Of a stretch of 64,000 bases of DNA, positions 36,887 through 49,574 are shown piece after piece. Made by a program: the position numbers and the translations under genes. The notes beneath the pieces were generated by a model, which saw only the letters and a list, made by a program, of their open reading frames with translations, had not been told where the DNA came from and made no database searches. Position 1 is the first letter of the stretch, and the number at the start of each line of letters is the position of its first letter. The DNA lies in NCBI GenBank assembly GCA_026874595.1, contig CM049308.1:45453327-45517326 (forward strand), given 5' to 3'. The stretch is from Sipunculus nudus. Taxonomy: Eukaryota; Annelida; Sipuncula; Golfingiida; Sipunculidae.

Positions 36887-38821
36887 AAAAAATGCAGTTC
36901 TTTCATTGTTAAAGGTCCAATAATTCTGCCAAAAATCATTCAAGTAAACTTGAACAAAGGCAACCTAAGAATAATTTTTGTGCCATGTTACAGAAGTTAT
37001 AATTGAAACAATAATTGTGTAGATGAACAGTTTTGCAGTCCTCAGTTTAAGTTAGACATAACAATGGCCATAAGACCAACTTAAGCTTTTCCGATATGAT
37101 TGAAAGAACCATGTCCTAGGATAATTCTTTTGAAAAATTGAATGATTCAACTTGACAGTTTCATCATAAACATTTTAAGCTGAAAGAGGCTAAAATTATG
37201 AGATTTTGCCCATAAAAAAAGTCAATGCAGGTGGCGCCACCAATACCTGAATTTCATATAAGACTCATGTGACCAACACTGGCATAAAATTTGGTGATGA
37301 TAGCTCTGGCCGTTTCTGAGATTGTCATTTTAGTATGCTTTTTTTGGACAGATGACTAGGTACAACTTCCTGTAATTCATCCAAAATTCACTGAACTTGA
37401 ACCATTTGAACAAACTTGAGAGAGATGGTATAAAAGATTATTTTCTGTGAAATATTGAACAATTTGGCTTGACCGTTTCAGAGGAGAAGATTTTTTTAGA
37501 TGGCTAATTTTTTTGCATTAAATTTCATGATGCTAGCTCCAGTCGTTTTCGAAATAGTATAGGTTAACGTATACCTGTGATTGTAAACATTGCCTTGCAT
37601 GAGGAAATTTAAAATCATAAATCTACATTTTTTAAAGGTTTTTTAAAAAACTTTCTTGTCAATATTAACTAAAGATAACCTGAAATCTAAATGTCTAGTG
37701 GCATGATGTAATAGATGCTGATAAACTGGTGCCAGGCTAGATGTAACAGCATAACACAGCTAACATATATGGTAAATTGACTCAATTCAATCTCCATAAT
37801 TCAGCCAAAAATCATTCATGTGGAACCATTAATGAAAATTATTATAAGAATTATTGTAGGGATTATTCTTGTAAAATATTTAACAAACTGGCTTCAGTGG
37901 CATCAGTCGAAAAAAAGTTTTCGCAGGTTTATAACTCATATAGGAAGATACAGCAAACTGGCTAAGTTCAGCTTCCCGTAACTCAGCCAAAAAGCACTGA
38001 ACCAAAACCATTTGAATAAACTTGAATTATCAACATCTAAGGATAATTTATGTGTGAGATTTAAGAATTTGGCCCAGTGGTTTTTGAGAAGAAGATTTTT
38101 GTAGCCACTTAGCTAAAATAGGATTTTATGGCATATGACTAAATTCAGCTTCCCATAACTTAGCAAAAAGTCACTGAACTGAGACCATTTGAACAAACTT
38201 CAGAAAGCACTACCCTAGGATCATTTCTGTGCGATATTAAACAATTTGGCCATTTCGTTTCAGAGAAGAAGTTATTTGTAGCTGTCAGTATGATACGGGC
38301 ATTGATGACCCCCGTACAAAAAAGGCCGATGCAGGTGGCGCCACCAATACCTCAATTTCCGATATGACTCATGTGACCAACATTGGCATAAGATTTGATG
38401 ATGATAGCTCCAGCCATTTCTAAGATTGTAATTTTAGTATGCTTTTTTGGACAGGTGACCAAGTTCAACTAGTTGTAACTGGGCCAAAAATCACCGAACT
38501 TAAACCATTCGAACAAACTTGAGAGAGATTGTTCCAGGGATCATTTCTGTGAAACATTGGACAATTTGGCTGAACATTTTTTTGGAGAATAAAGATTTTT
38601 AAAGCTTTTTTAGGTTTTTCCCTATAAAATCTAAGAAAATGCAGTTAGCCAAAAAATAAGCAAAATCCGATAGAGTTTTTTATATGACCAATTTTTTGCA
38701 TAAAATTTTGTGATGTTAACTCTTGCAGTTTTCAAGATGGTATAGGTTAAGTACAGATGACTGACGTCAGACGACCGACGCCGGATGATGCCACACCATC
38801 GCATAAGCTCACAGGTTCGCT
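36887..38821 (+). repeat. F4 core and terminus
   Basis: The remaining right part of the large F4 element: core units with 'ggtggcgccaccaatacct' near 37230 and 38335, and 'gaaccatttgaacaaacttgag', ending in the F4 terminus at 38801-38821. No gene seen. Confidence 0.65.
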
Positions 38822-39044
38822 ACAAATTGAGGTTTTTCCTTAATTTCTCAAAGGAAAGTCGCAAAGACCCAGTTTTCAGCTTGGTAGGAGATCTTGGGGA
38901 CATCTAACATTATGGTGAATTTTGGATTCCTGGGTCTAACGGTTTCAAAACGTGCCACTTCTACGGACGGACAGCACGACAGACGGACGGACGACGGACA
39001 ATGGACCACGACTATAGCTCAGATGACTTATAGTCAGCTGAGCT

Positions 39045-41735
39045 GAAAATGCATTGGGAAATACAACAGGTATAATGCTTCAATGCTGGACCATGACTTC
39101 TCATGTATATGAACAATGCTGGTGTTAAACATTTTGAATAAGAAACAATTACACAAACATCACTGCTGAAATTCTGGCATGGGTGCACACAACACATCTG
39201 GGGACCCATGGGTCTCAACGCTCAATTGAATTTGTATATAAGGATATTTTGAAAGAAATTTTTCAGAATGACAGTCCTGTGACCTTAACCAATGACCTTG
39301 TAACCAAAAAATCTTAGAACTTAATATCCTTGAACTTGCAGCATTAGGATTATTGTAACAATCTTTTAAAAAGTGACCTTGACCTCTGACCAGATAACCT
39401 CAAATTCTACAGGTTTCCTCACTTTGGGCAAGTAAGCCATGTGTGAATGTTGGAAAGTTCAGGATGAAAAGTTTGATTTACAGTGCATCCACAATCTTTT
39501 TAAAGATGTGGCTTCTGTGACCTTCAACTTAGATCGCAGGACCCTGAAAATCAAAATGAATTTTCATATGTGGTTGGTCATTATTAAACCAAGTTTGAAG
39601 CCAGTCTGTCTATCCAAAGCAGAATTATCATCCATAAACTAATTTGTGAATGGATGGGCCCTGTGACCTTGACCTTTGACCTATGACCCAAAAATCAAAC
39701 AGAATCTTCCCCTAGTGGCAGGTTAGCAATATCTTGAAGATGGAAGGTTTGCGATGAAAAGTTTGGCTTCAAATGCATACACATTCCTTAGTGGTGGGCC
39801 ACTAAGTTAAGTTTGAAACTAATATATAAAACTTAACTGGAGTTATCATCTGGAAACTAATATGTGTGGATGGACGGATTGATAGACAGACAGACAGACA
39901 TACAAACAGACAGACTGACAGACAGGTTGATTAGTATATGGCATCCACTTGTGATCAGTAAACACACCAGGTTTTGGGTCACCAGATGTAATGACAGCTT
40001 AGAACCTGACATGATTGTTGTCATTTTATAGGAAATAAATAGAAAAATATTTGTTAAAATACGAAAACCACCATGTTTCAGGAACTGACAAAACTAGTCA
40101 TGGTCACTAATTAAGGCAAAATTCATGACAAACCATGCATTAATTATCAAGATATTGGAGGTTTTGTATCAAATTTTTTACTATTCTGGGGGGTACTTTC
40201 AAGCCCTATAGCTCGAAGGAAAAAGGTCGCACTGACATAATTTCAGGTTTCCAAGGAAATTTAAACTGACCTCCCTGGATGTTCACTTGAAGTTTCTAGG
40301 ACCAGCTGTTATGATTTGTGCCCAGCTAATGGACGGCTGGACGCCAGACGGACGACGGACAAAGCACCATTCCTATACCTCAGTTGACTTACAGTCAGCT
40401 GAGCTAAAAATGATTGTAGCTGGCACCACCAGTCTTGTATACAAAAAGATTTCAGAGATATATACTTATGCCCAAGTACAGACTGATATATCAAACCCCT
40501 CCTGAGAAATAAGCAGGGACACACACTGTTCAAAAAATTATTGTAGGTGGCACTACCAGTCTTGTATAAGACAAGTATATGATAATTAAAATACGATAGG
40601 TATAAATATGCCCTTAAAATATGATAGGTATAAATATGTCCAATTTCAGGATGATATATCAAATTCCTCTATAGAAATAAGCAGGCACAAAAGTCACACA
40701 CTGTGCAAATGTCACTGTAGGTGGTGACACCTGTCTTGTGAACGAGAAACCCATCAAAGACACATAGACAGGTCAAAATATTAGGCCAATACATCAAACT
40801 TACCTTAAGTCTGATGCATGGGGCTGACCACGCTTAGGTGAGAAAGGCAGTTGCCCCGAGTGAACTGTGACAAATTTGCTAGCTCAGGCTACTGCACTGA
40901 GTGAACTCATGACCTGCACCTGGCTAGACTGGGTGGACTTTTGACCTGTACCTGGCTGCACTGAGTGAACTCTTGACCTGTTGCCTAATCTGATACAGTT
41001 GGCAGTCTGCCAAAGCTATAAATAGATTGGCTCCACATGCAGCCCTAAGGGGCATGACACCCATGAGGTGATCACATGGTGCCGATGAGGTGTTCACATG
41101 TCACCCATGAGGAGATCACATGCCTTGTGCTTGGCTGCACTGACTGAACTCTTGACCTATATCTGGCTGCACTGAATGAACTCTTGATCTATTGCCAAAT
41201 CTGAAACAGTTGGCAGTTTCTTAACCTATGTAAATATACAGACACAATCTTGGCCTGTTGGCAAATCTGTTTACACATACTTAAAGACTTTGGCTAAAAT
41301 GCTTTTTTTCAAGCTGAAATATTCATAAACTTTTTAGCAAAATATCTAGAAAAATAAAAGATTCAGTTCTTTCATTGTTAAAGGTCAAATAATTCTGCCA
41401 AAAATCATTCAAGTAAACTTGAACAAAGGCCACCTAAGAATAATTTTTGTGCCATGTAACAGAAGTTATAATTGAAACAACAATTTGTAGCAGAACAGTT
41501 TTGCAGTCCTCAGTTTGAGTTAGACATGATAATGGCCATGAGACCAACTTAAATTTTTCTGATATGATTGAAAAAACCATGTCCTATGATAATTCTTTTG
41601 AAAAATTGAACGATTCAACTTGACAGTTTCATCATAAACATTTTAAGCTGAAAGAGGCTACAATTATGAGGTTTTTGCCCATAAAAAACAGGTCAATGTA
41701 GGTGGCACATCAAAATCTGCAACTTCAAATATGAG
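39045..41735 (+). repeat. F4-type composite segment
   Basis: Paralogue of 7300-10620 without the inverted block: F4 left region lacking its head, TGACCT-rich core (39260-39690), GACA run (39885-39925), F1b-like unit with hairpin (40070-40406), then the F4 interior to 41735. It gives the uninterrupted reference for several insertions described above. Confidence 0.65.
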
Positions 41736-42802
41736 TCATGTGACATTCTATCCATCGATACAAGATTCTTATATCATCAGTAACTGCAAGTTAATTTCCT
41801 GTTATTATTAACTAACAAATTCTTTTTCTATTTTTCTTCAATTTGTTATTAAAAACCAATAAAAATTTATTAATTTATTGTTTATTGTTATGTTGTTGGT
41901 TAAAACTACTAGATGAGTTGGGTTGGACACGTGGATCAACTGTGGCTGGCCATAAGGTGCCTGGCTGCCCCAGTGAATGCCTCGCCTCAAGCATGCATAA
42001 TTTGCTGAAAGTTCGACAAGGTCAACATACAGGTGACTCAAGAGGGGCTGGAGAGAGCCAAGGTCTGACATGGTCTCATAAAAACATTAATAAAAGTTAC
42101 AATTTTTGGCCAATTTCTTTCAGCTTTCTAAACTAAAAAGCTGAAATCCTAATGTGTGCATGATATGAAAATTATATCAACAGTGCTCACAGGAAACAAA
42201 TGTGCCATGGTCAAAGTTGGGCAAAATTTAAGGTACAAATTTTATATTTATACTAATAACTTATAAAATTTTAAAAATTCAGAACTAATTTTGGGTATTC
42301 ATTAGAATCTTGATTAAATAATGTTACATCCCTGACAAAAAATCTCTAGCTTCAGCATTCCCCTTGTTAAGGGAGTAAACATATTTCTTGATTTTTTTAC
42401 AAAGTGCATTATGTTTGGGCCCATAACTTAAAACAATTACGCAATACTGACATCATATCTGGCATGTGCATGTGCATAGAGAATGTATAGAAAAATATAT
42501 ATATTATAAATGATTAAAGTCAGATCAGTGGTTTTGATATTAGGCAGTCCTGAAGTGTGAAAATAGGTTTTTAAAAAAAATTGAGGTTTTTCCTTAATTT
42601 CTCAAAAGGAACGAAGTCGCAAAGACCCAGTTTTCGGCTTGGTAGGAGATCTTTGGGACATCTATCATTATGCCGAATTTTGGATTCCTAGGTCTCACGG
42701 TTTTAAAACTTGCCACATCTACGAACGGACGGACGGACAGACGGATGGATGACGGACAATGGACCACGACTATAGCTCAGATGACTTATAGTCAGCTGAG
42801 CT
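41736..42802 (+). mobile_element. F1 3' part fused to F4 sequence
   Basis: F1 right part beginning at 'gtgacattctatccatc' (compare 4907 and 22119), directly joined to F4 sequence ('aatatgagtcat', compare 10598) at a shared ATGTGAC. It ends with ACGG repeats and the F1 hairpin at 42774-42802. A further deletion inside joins two core copies near 42545. Confidence 0.7.
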
Positions 42803-43160
42803 AAAAATTCTTGGAAAACCCCAAACAAATATAGGTGGTGCCACCAGTCTGAAAAAAACTGATGAAACACTCCATGATCAATATCCATGCAAACAATTAT
42901 GGTGATCTCTGCATTAGTTGTTCAGATACTTCAGTTTTTGTATCAAATTTTCCATTATTCTGAGCTGTACTTTGGAGTGCCACAGCTCAAAGGATATGGG
43001 TAACAGAGACCTAATTTCAGGTTTCCATGGAGACTTTTCATGGGTCTCCCTATGTGTCAAGAATGAAGATTCTAGGTCCAGTCATTACGATTTGTACCCT
43101 GTTGACAGATAACTACATCCTTAAAGGTCTCAAAAAAAGAGGAAAAATATTGTAAAAATT
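42803..43160 (+). repeat. F1b-type core unit
   Basis: One unit with GGTGGTGCCACC at ~42836 and 'aaaggatatgggtaacagag', resembling 2302-2958 and possibly its former continuation. Confidence 0.55.
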
Positions 43161-43172
43161 TGAAAAAAAAAC

Positions 43173-44146
43173 CCACTGACTTCTTAATTCATTCCCCTAG
43201 ACATTTCACACTGCCTAGTGTTACAAAATCTGATTTTTTTTCTCCATTACAAAATTTATGTTTATCACGCATACAGGATCTGTTGATATTAGGTTCCGTG
43301 ACAACATGTGCAAGGGTTATTGGCAATATTTTATGGCTGAAAATTCAAAGAAATTAATGGCATTCGTAACACCAAACAGCCTATATCATACTGAGTTACA
43401 CCATTCGGATTAGTAAATTTGACACAATGCTTCACCAGATTGGTCAGAAGGTTGTTTCAGGGAGTCCTTAACATCCGGCATCCATCACAAGTCTTTGACC
43501 TGACATAGTTGGTAGTCTGTCAAAGCTACATTTTCCAAATACAAAATGCTTTTCAACTGACTTTTCATTAAAAAAAGAAATTAGGAATATATGAAAAACT
43601 AGATATTTCTTGGCATCACAGGTGTCATAGTATCCCCAGACAATTAATCCCCCGCCCTTTAAGAATAGCCCCCCCATCTATAGTAGCATATACTGACACT
43701 TGGAAAGCCACTATGATTTCTTCCATCCATCAACATGAGAATCAATATTTATCACCAAATATGGGGACCAATACAGAGAATCACTCCTCAGAAAAGAGCA
43801 TTAATTTATTCTGCGAACAAAAACCACTGACTTCTTTATTCATTCCCCTAGACATTTTACGCTGCCTAGTGTTACAAAATCTGATTTTTTTTCTCCATTA
43901 CAAAATTTATGTTCATCACGCATACAGGATCTGTTGATATTAGGTTCTGTGACAACATGTGCAAGGGTTATTGGCAATATCTTATGGCTGAAAATTCAAA
44001 GAAATTAACGGCATTCGTAACACCAAACAGCCTATATCATACTGAGTTACACCATTCGGATTAGTAAATTTGACACAATGCTTCACCAGATTGGTCAGAA
44101 GGTTGTTTCAGGGAGTCCTTAACATCCGGCATCCATCACAAGTCTT
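43173..44146 (+). repeat. 651-bp tandem duplication (323-bp repeats around an F5 head)
   Basis: 43173-43495 and 43824-44146 are two 323-bp copies differing at few positions. The 328 bp between them, containing the F5 head (CTAGATATTTCTTGG near 43600), are almost identical to 45503-45831. The 323-bp sequence is not recognised; the second copy abuts the Ty3/gypsy RT remnant directly. Confidence 0.8.
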
Positions 44147-44147
44147 A

Positions 44148-44807
44148 GTCCGAGCATATTAAAACACTGAAGATAGTTCTCCATATGCTGGAGAAGGCCA
44201 ACTTGTCAGTAAGACCCTCTAAATGTTTCACTGGGTTCAACAATGTTGAATTTTTGGGTCACCATGTTGGCGGTGGTGCGTTGGCGCAATTCCCCAGCTT
44301 CTAAAGAAAATACAGGATTTTGAGCAACCAAAAACAAAAACTCAAGTGCGATCTTTTGTAGGACTAGTCAGTTTCTACAGGAAATTTGTCACAAATTTCT
44401 ATGATATCGCGTTACCACTCACAGATCTAACACAAAAGGGAAAACCCAATATTGTAACGTGGTGGGAAACTCAGGAGCAAGCATACTGCACGTTGAAAGA
44501 ATGCTTGTCAAACCCTCCTATTCTCAAACATCCGAATTTCAACATAACGTTATACATTAGAACAGACGCATCCGAGGGAGGGATAGCAGCAATCCCGTTT
44601 CAAGAAAATGATGAAACAAAGCATCTGTTCGCATGTTCTTTGAAAAAGTTACTCCAGCGGCATGGCAACTACTCCAGCATTGAGCGGGAGTGCTTAAGCA
44701 TCATTTGGGCGGTACAAAAGTTCGCGGCATACCTATACAGGTGCGAATTTGTTATCCAAATGGATCACAGCTATCGTTTGTGTACACTGACAGATCCAAA
44801 ACCATAA
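44148..44807 (+). pseudogene. Ty3/gypsy RT (C-terminal) and RNase H remnant
   Basis: Translation gives the RT segment after the catalytic site ('LEKANLSVRPSKC', 'VEFLGHHVGGG' near 44184-44275), then the RT connection 'VRSFVGLVSFYRKFV' (44349) and RNase H: 'RTDASEGGIAA' with the first catalytic Asp (~44571), 'SIERECLSIIWAVQKF' with the catalytic Glu (~44680), and 'QMDHSY' in place of the usual TDH. A one-base frameshift lies near 44290 and another near 44775. The YxDD box, integrase and protease are absent. The F4 head at 44809 cuts it off. Confidence 0.85.
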
Positions 44808-45606
44808 ACAAGGCCTAAAGGCCTAATACGAACCTTTGCAATCAGGTATAATGCTTCCATGCTAGACCATTACTTTTCAAGTACATTTGTAACATGTATA
44901 TGGACAATGCAAGTACTAAACATTTTGAACAAGAAACAATTACACCAACATCACTGCTGAAATTCTGGCATGGGTCCATACAACACAAAAATTATTGTAG
45001 CTGGCACCACCAGTCTTGTATACAATGAAGCTCAAAGATATATACATATGCCCAATTTCAGACTAATATGTCAAACCCCTCCTCAGAAATAAGCAGGGAT
45101 ATACACTGTGCATGAATTATTGTAGGTGGCGCCACCAGTCTGGTACACAATACAGCTATCAGATATGTATAACTATGCCCAATTTCAGGCTGATATACCA
45201 AATTCCTCCGTAGAAATTAGCAGGCACATACACTTTGCAAAAGTCATTGTAGGTGGCAATTCCTTTCTTGGAATAAGAAAGCCATCAATGATGCATAGAC
45301 AGGTAAACATATTAGGCCAATGCATCAAACTTCCCTTGAGTTTGATGCACTGGGCTGACCAGGCTTAGGTGAGAAAGGCAGTTGCCCCGAGTGAACTGTG
45401 ACAAATTGCTTCCTCAAGCTACTGCACTGAGTGAACTCTTGACCTGCACCTGGCTAGACTGAGTGAACCTTTGACCTGTACCTGGCTGCATTGAGTGAAC
45501 TCTTGACCTGACATAGTTGGTAGTCTGTCAAAGCTACATTTTCCAAATACAAAATGCTTTTCAACTGACTTTTTATTAAAAAAAGAAATTAGGAATATAT
45601 GAAAAA

Positions 45607-46828
45607 CTAGATATTTCTTGGCATCACAGGTGTCATAGTATCCCCAGACAATTAATCCCCTGCCCTTTAAGAATAGCCCCCCCCATCTATAGTAGCATAT
45701 ACTGACACTTGGAAAGCCACTATGATTTCTTCCATTCATCAGCATGAGAATCAATATTTTATCACCAAATATGGGGACCAATACAGAGAATCACTCCTCA
45801 GAAAAGAGCATTAATTTATTCTACGGAAACAGGAAGGTAAGTGGCGCCACCTGTCTGGTTTACAAGAAAATTTTCCAAGATGGATAGACATGCCCAATTT
45901 CAGACCAATACCTTAAACCACTCCAGACATATGAGCAATTTTCACGCAAAGGAATGTACAGATGGACACCACACCAAAATGACTGCAGATGGCGCCACCA
46001 GTCTTGAATACAAGATGGAGGTATCCAAGATAAATGTACATGAACAATTTCTGCCCAATCTGTTCATTTGTTTTAGAATTATAATGCCCACAGTACTGTC
46101 AAGTGGCAATCATGGGGTATTAAAAGGCACAAAAACAAGAAAATGACAAAAGGTTTCACAGAAGACAAAGCCATCCAAGATCTTCAGTCAATTTAATTTT
46201 TGGACCAATCCATGCATCCCTTATTGAGATATTTATGATTTTGTGATTTCCACCATATATGGCATTATTCAAGGTCAAGGCCACTCTCATAGGAAAGGTT
46301 ATGACCCGTATTTAAATCTACATCTTCCCATAACCCATGTCTATGTACATGCATAATAGGAAAGAAATCTGTCCATTAGTTTTTGACTTATAATGCTCAC
46401 AGTACTGATTAGTGGCAATGGGGGTATTAAATGGGGGTATTAAATGGCACAAAAGCCAGAAAAGGATAACAGGTGGCACCACCAGTTTCCGGCCAGTACA
46501 TGACAACACTATCAAAGATCTTTAGTCAACTTTATTTTCGGATCAATCTATGCAAGATATCTTGAGATATTTAAGAATTTTTTGTGATTTTCCCCCCAAA
46601 ATGGACTTATTCAAGGCCAAGGTCACTCTCCTAGTACAGGTCATGACCCCATTTAAAATAGGCTTCATTCTCTCACCCATATCTATGCACATGTCAAGTT
46701 TGAAGTTTGGTAAAGATCCGTAAAATATTTTTCGAGTTATTGCGTCCAAACAAAATCTCTGCGGCGGCGGCAGCAGTGGCAGCGCGACCGTCCTTAAACA
46801 ATAGTATCCTGACTTTGTCTGGGGATAC
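45607..46828 (+). mobile_element. F5 element, complete, 1222 bp
   Basis: It starts CTAGATATTTCTTGG. GTATCCCCAGAC at 45638-45649 is the exact reverse complement of GTCTGGGGATAC, the last 12 bases of the element, which form the right arm of the terminal hairpin (46804-46828). The interior has tandem cores with 'aaggtcaaggccactctca' and 'ttataatgc.cacagtactg' blocks and GGTGGCGCCACC variants. Left flank 'aggaatatatgaaaaa' and right flank 'aattcctacagatgcatac' rejoin the uninterrupted F4 sequence at 1053-1088, without target duplication. Confidence 0.85.
46804..46828 (+). other. F5 terminal hairpin
   Basis: GTATCC...GAC pairs with GTC...GGATAC around a TTT loop, at the extreme 3' end of F5. It is preceded by a short GCGGCGGCGGCAGC run. 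Confidence 0.75.
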
Positions 46829-48157
46829 AATTCCTACAGATGCATACTGAATGCAAAATTATTATACAGATACATCTCACTGATGGCAAAATCTTTAATT
46901 AAGTTGAGTATGGATACCAATTATTTATAATCCATGTACAGCCATCTTTATATAGCCACAGAGAGCTTTTAACCTGTAATTGTTAACATTGCCTGACATG
47001 GGGAATATCTCAAATCATTAATCTACATATTTTAAAAGCTTTTAGAAAAACATTCTTGTCAATATTAACCATAGATAACCTGAAATCTTAATGTCTAGAG
47101 GCATGATGTAACGGATGCTGATAAACTGGTGCCAAGCTAGATGTAACTGCTTTACGCAGCTAACATATATAGTAAAATGACTTAATTCAATCTCTATAAT
47201 TCAGCCAAAAGTCATTCTTTGGAACCATACAAGACAATTATTATAAGAATTATTCAGGGGATTATTCTTGTAAAATATTAAACAAATTGGCCTCTGTGGT
47301 GTCAGTTGAAAAACATTTTTGCAGGTTTATATAGGAAAATACAGCAAAATGACTAAGTTCAGCTTCCCGTAACTCAGCCAAAAATCACTGAACCAAAACC
47401 ATTTTAAAAACTTGAATTATCAACATCTAAGGATAATTAATGTGTGAGATTTAAGAATTTGGCCCAGTGGTTTTTGAGGAGATGATCTTTGTAGCACTGG
47501 CCTAAAATGGGCTGTTATGGCATATGACTAAATTCAGCTTCCCATAACTTTGCCAAAAGTCCCTGAACTGAGACCATTTGAACAAACTTCAGAAACCTAT
47601 GATCATTTCTGTGCGATATTAAACAGTTTGGCTGTATGGTTTCAGAGAAGAAGTTTTTTGTAGCGCTAAGTATGATACAGGCATTGATGACCCCCATACA
47701 AAAAAGGCCAATGCAAGAGGCACTACCAATACATCAATTTTCAGATATGACTCATGTGACCAACATTGGCATAAAATTTGGTGATGATAGCTCCAGACGT
47801 TTCTTAGATTGTAATTTTAGTATGCTTTTTGGACAGATGACTTAAGTTACACCATTTGAACATACTTGAGAGCGATTGTTCCAGGAATCATTTCTGTGAA
47901 TATTGGACGATTTGGCTGAACAGTTTTGGAGAAGAAGATTTTTAAAGGTTTTTTAGCTTTATCCCTATAAAATATAAGAAAATGCAGTTAGCCTAAAAAT
48001 AAGCAAAATCTGATAGAGTTTTTCAGATGACTAATTTTTTGCATCAAATTTGGTGATGCTAACTCCTGCCGTTTTCAAGATAGTATGGGTTAACGTACAG
48101 ACCACGGCGGACGGAAGACGGACGCCGGCCACCATTGCATAAGCTCACAGGTTTGCT

Positions 48158-49570
48158 AAAATGCATATCATGGGGTAGGCCATGGTACTACAAGAATCCT
48201 GCTTCCACCTAGAAGTGAGTAAGCAAAATTGTTGACCTGACTTTTTTAAGTTGTGTGCCTGGCCAGGATGCTTAGTAAATCTTTGTGCATGGGGTACTTG
48301 TTCTTGTTAGGACCATTCAGTTTGAGAAAGACTTTCTTAAGATTTTTTTTCAGATCCAGACTGGAAATTTTAGTTACGTAAAATGATTAACTTTAAAAAC
48401 AACAGTCTTTCATGATTAGGTTGGAAAAATTCCAGGGAATTTTCTTAAAGGGGGAGTAATGTCACCAAAGATTTTTGTTTACATAAGTGTCACTGTGGCG
48501 GGGGAGAGTCATGTCCTCTTTGACCCTTGGACTGTCGTCCCGGTTCATTGTGAAAGGATTTAATTCTTTTAGAGAGCTGAAAACTTAATTTAGTCTTGCT
48601 GGCACTGGGGCTGCAATTGATCAGCTTTAATGTAACTGGGGTTCCGTTTGAGAGTCCAACTTTAAGGTACTCGGGGCAGACAGCCACAAACCTCAGAATT
48701 GAGCACACATATTTAAAATGCTCTGTGAAACCTGTGAAAATCAGAAACCCTGAGGCTGAAGTTAACGTTGAAATGGGCAGTATTGCAGCTATCAACAAGA
48801 CACATCACTCAACCGTGACTGGCTACCAGAAGGGGCAGTTTGGACCATGTGGCATATGAGGCTGGGGCCAGCTTGACACCGTACAACCATGCTGAGAGGT
48901 TGAGATCGGGCACTGTTCAATATTGGGGTCTGGTAAGCCTTAACCTGATTGTTGGCTTCTTTTGATAACGGAACTGGTGATATTGTAGCCTCTTAATGAA
49001 TGTCATTTGATGTTGGTAGCGTAACCCTGTAATTAATTTGTTAGTATTCATAGCACAAGTTTTGTTAAGGTTTTCATATGTTAAAGGCGTGTCGGCATCA
49101 TTGTCAATCGGTCAATTCCTGTGATTTTATGTAGTTGCCTTTTTTTTCTGCAGTAAACACAAGCCATGGACGGCAGGGCCACGACTGTAAATGTACATGG
49201 CTACTGGTAACCCCCAGCAGCAGGCTGTCTGATACAGGAGGGGAAGTTAGGCACAGTGGCTGAGGCCATATCAGTTTTTTAAATAAATTAGTATACCAAC
49301 CTGCAATCTTGTTATTTGTCATATGCCATCCTGCCTTTAATTTGGTAGAGAAAGAACTCAATCATGAATTTTCGTGACAACATATATTTAAAAAAAATTA
49401 AGTACTGAGGTTATTTTATAAAATTGCAAATTTCAAGCCTTTAGGACACTTTTTCAGAGGGGTAATATTTTGAAATATGATCTCCATGAATCATTTAAAC
49501 AGAAAATGGTAAAAACCTAATAATGACTGGGGATGCAGCAAACTCAAAATTTAGGGCCTTTCTGAAAATT
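48158..49570 (+). other. Possible Ty3/gypsy 3' region with polypurine tract and LTR
   Basis: AAAGGGGGAG at 48447-48456 followed by TAATGTCACC resembles the polypurine tract and LTR start common in Ty3/gypsy elements, and the region lies 3' of the RT remnant once the F4 insertion is removed. I could not find a second LTR or a clear LTR end. An open frame at 48596-48859 is not recognised. Treat as tentative; otherwise nothing is visible in this stretch. Confidence 0.35.
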
Positions 49571-49574
49571 GGCC

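Larger units (their letters stand above)
44809..48157 (+). mobile_element. F4 element, complete, 3.35 kb
   Basis: Head CAAGGCCTAAAGGCCTAATA with GCGAACCTGTG-like subterminal motif (diverged here) and tail GCATAAGCTC...CAGGTTTGCT at 48137-48157. It contains the 'gtagctggcaccaccagtc' block, the F5 insertion 45607-46828 and the F4 core (46970-48100) ending in an ACGG-rich run. It is inserted in the RNase H region of the Ty3/gypsy remnant. Non-coding. Confidence 0.7.

Noticed and set aside
43173-44146. The two 323-bp direct repeats as LTRs of a short retroelement
   Set aside because: The spacer is only 328 bp, is found elsewhere without the repeats, and no TG...CA ends, primer site or target duplication is visible.
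48596-48859. Opposed open frames of 87 and 102 codons as a host exon
   Set aside because: No similarity I can name; the position after a polypurine-like tract makes LTR sequence at least as likely. Kept only as part of a tentative LTR region.
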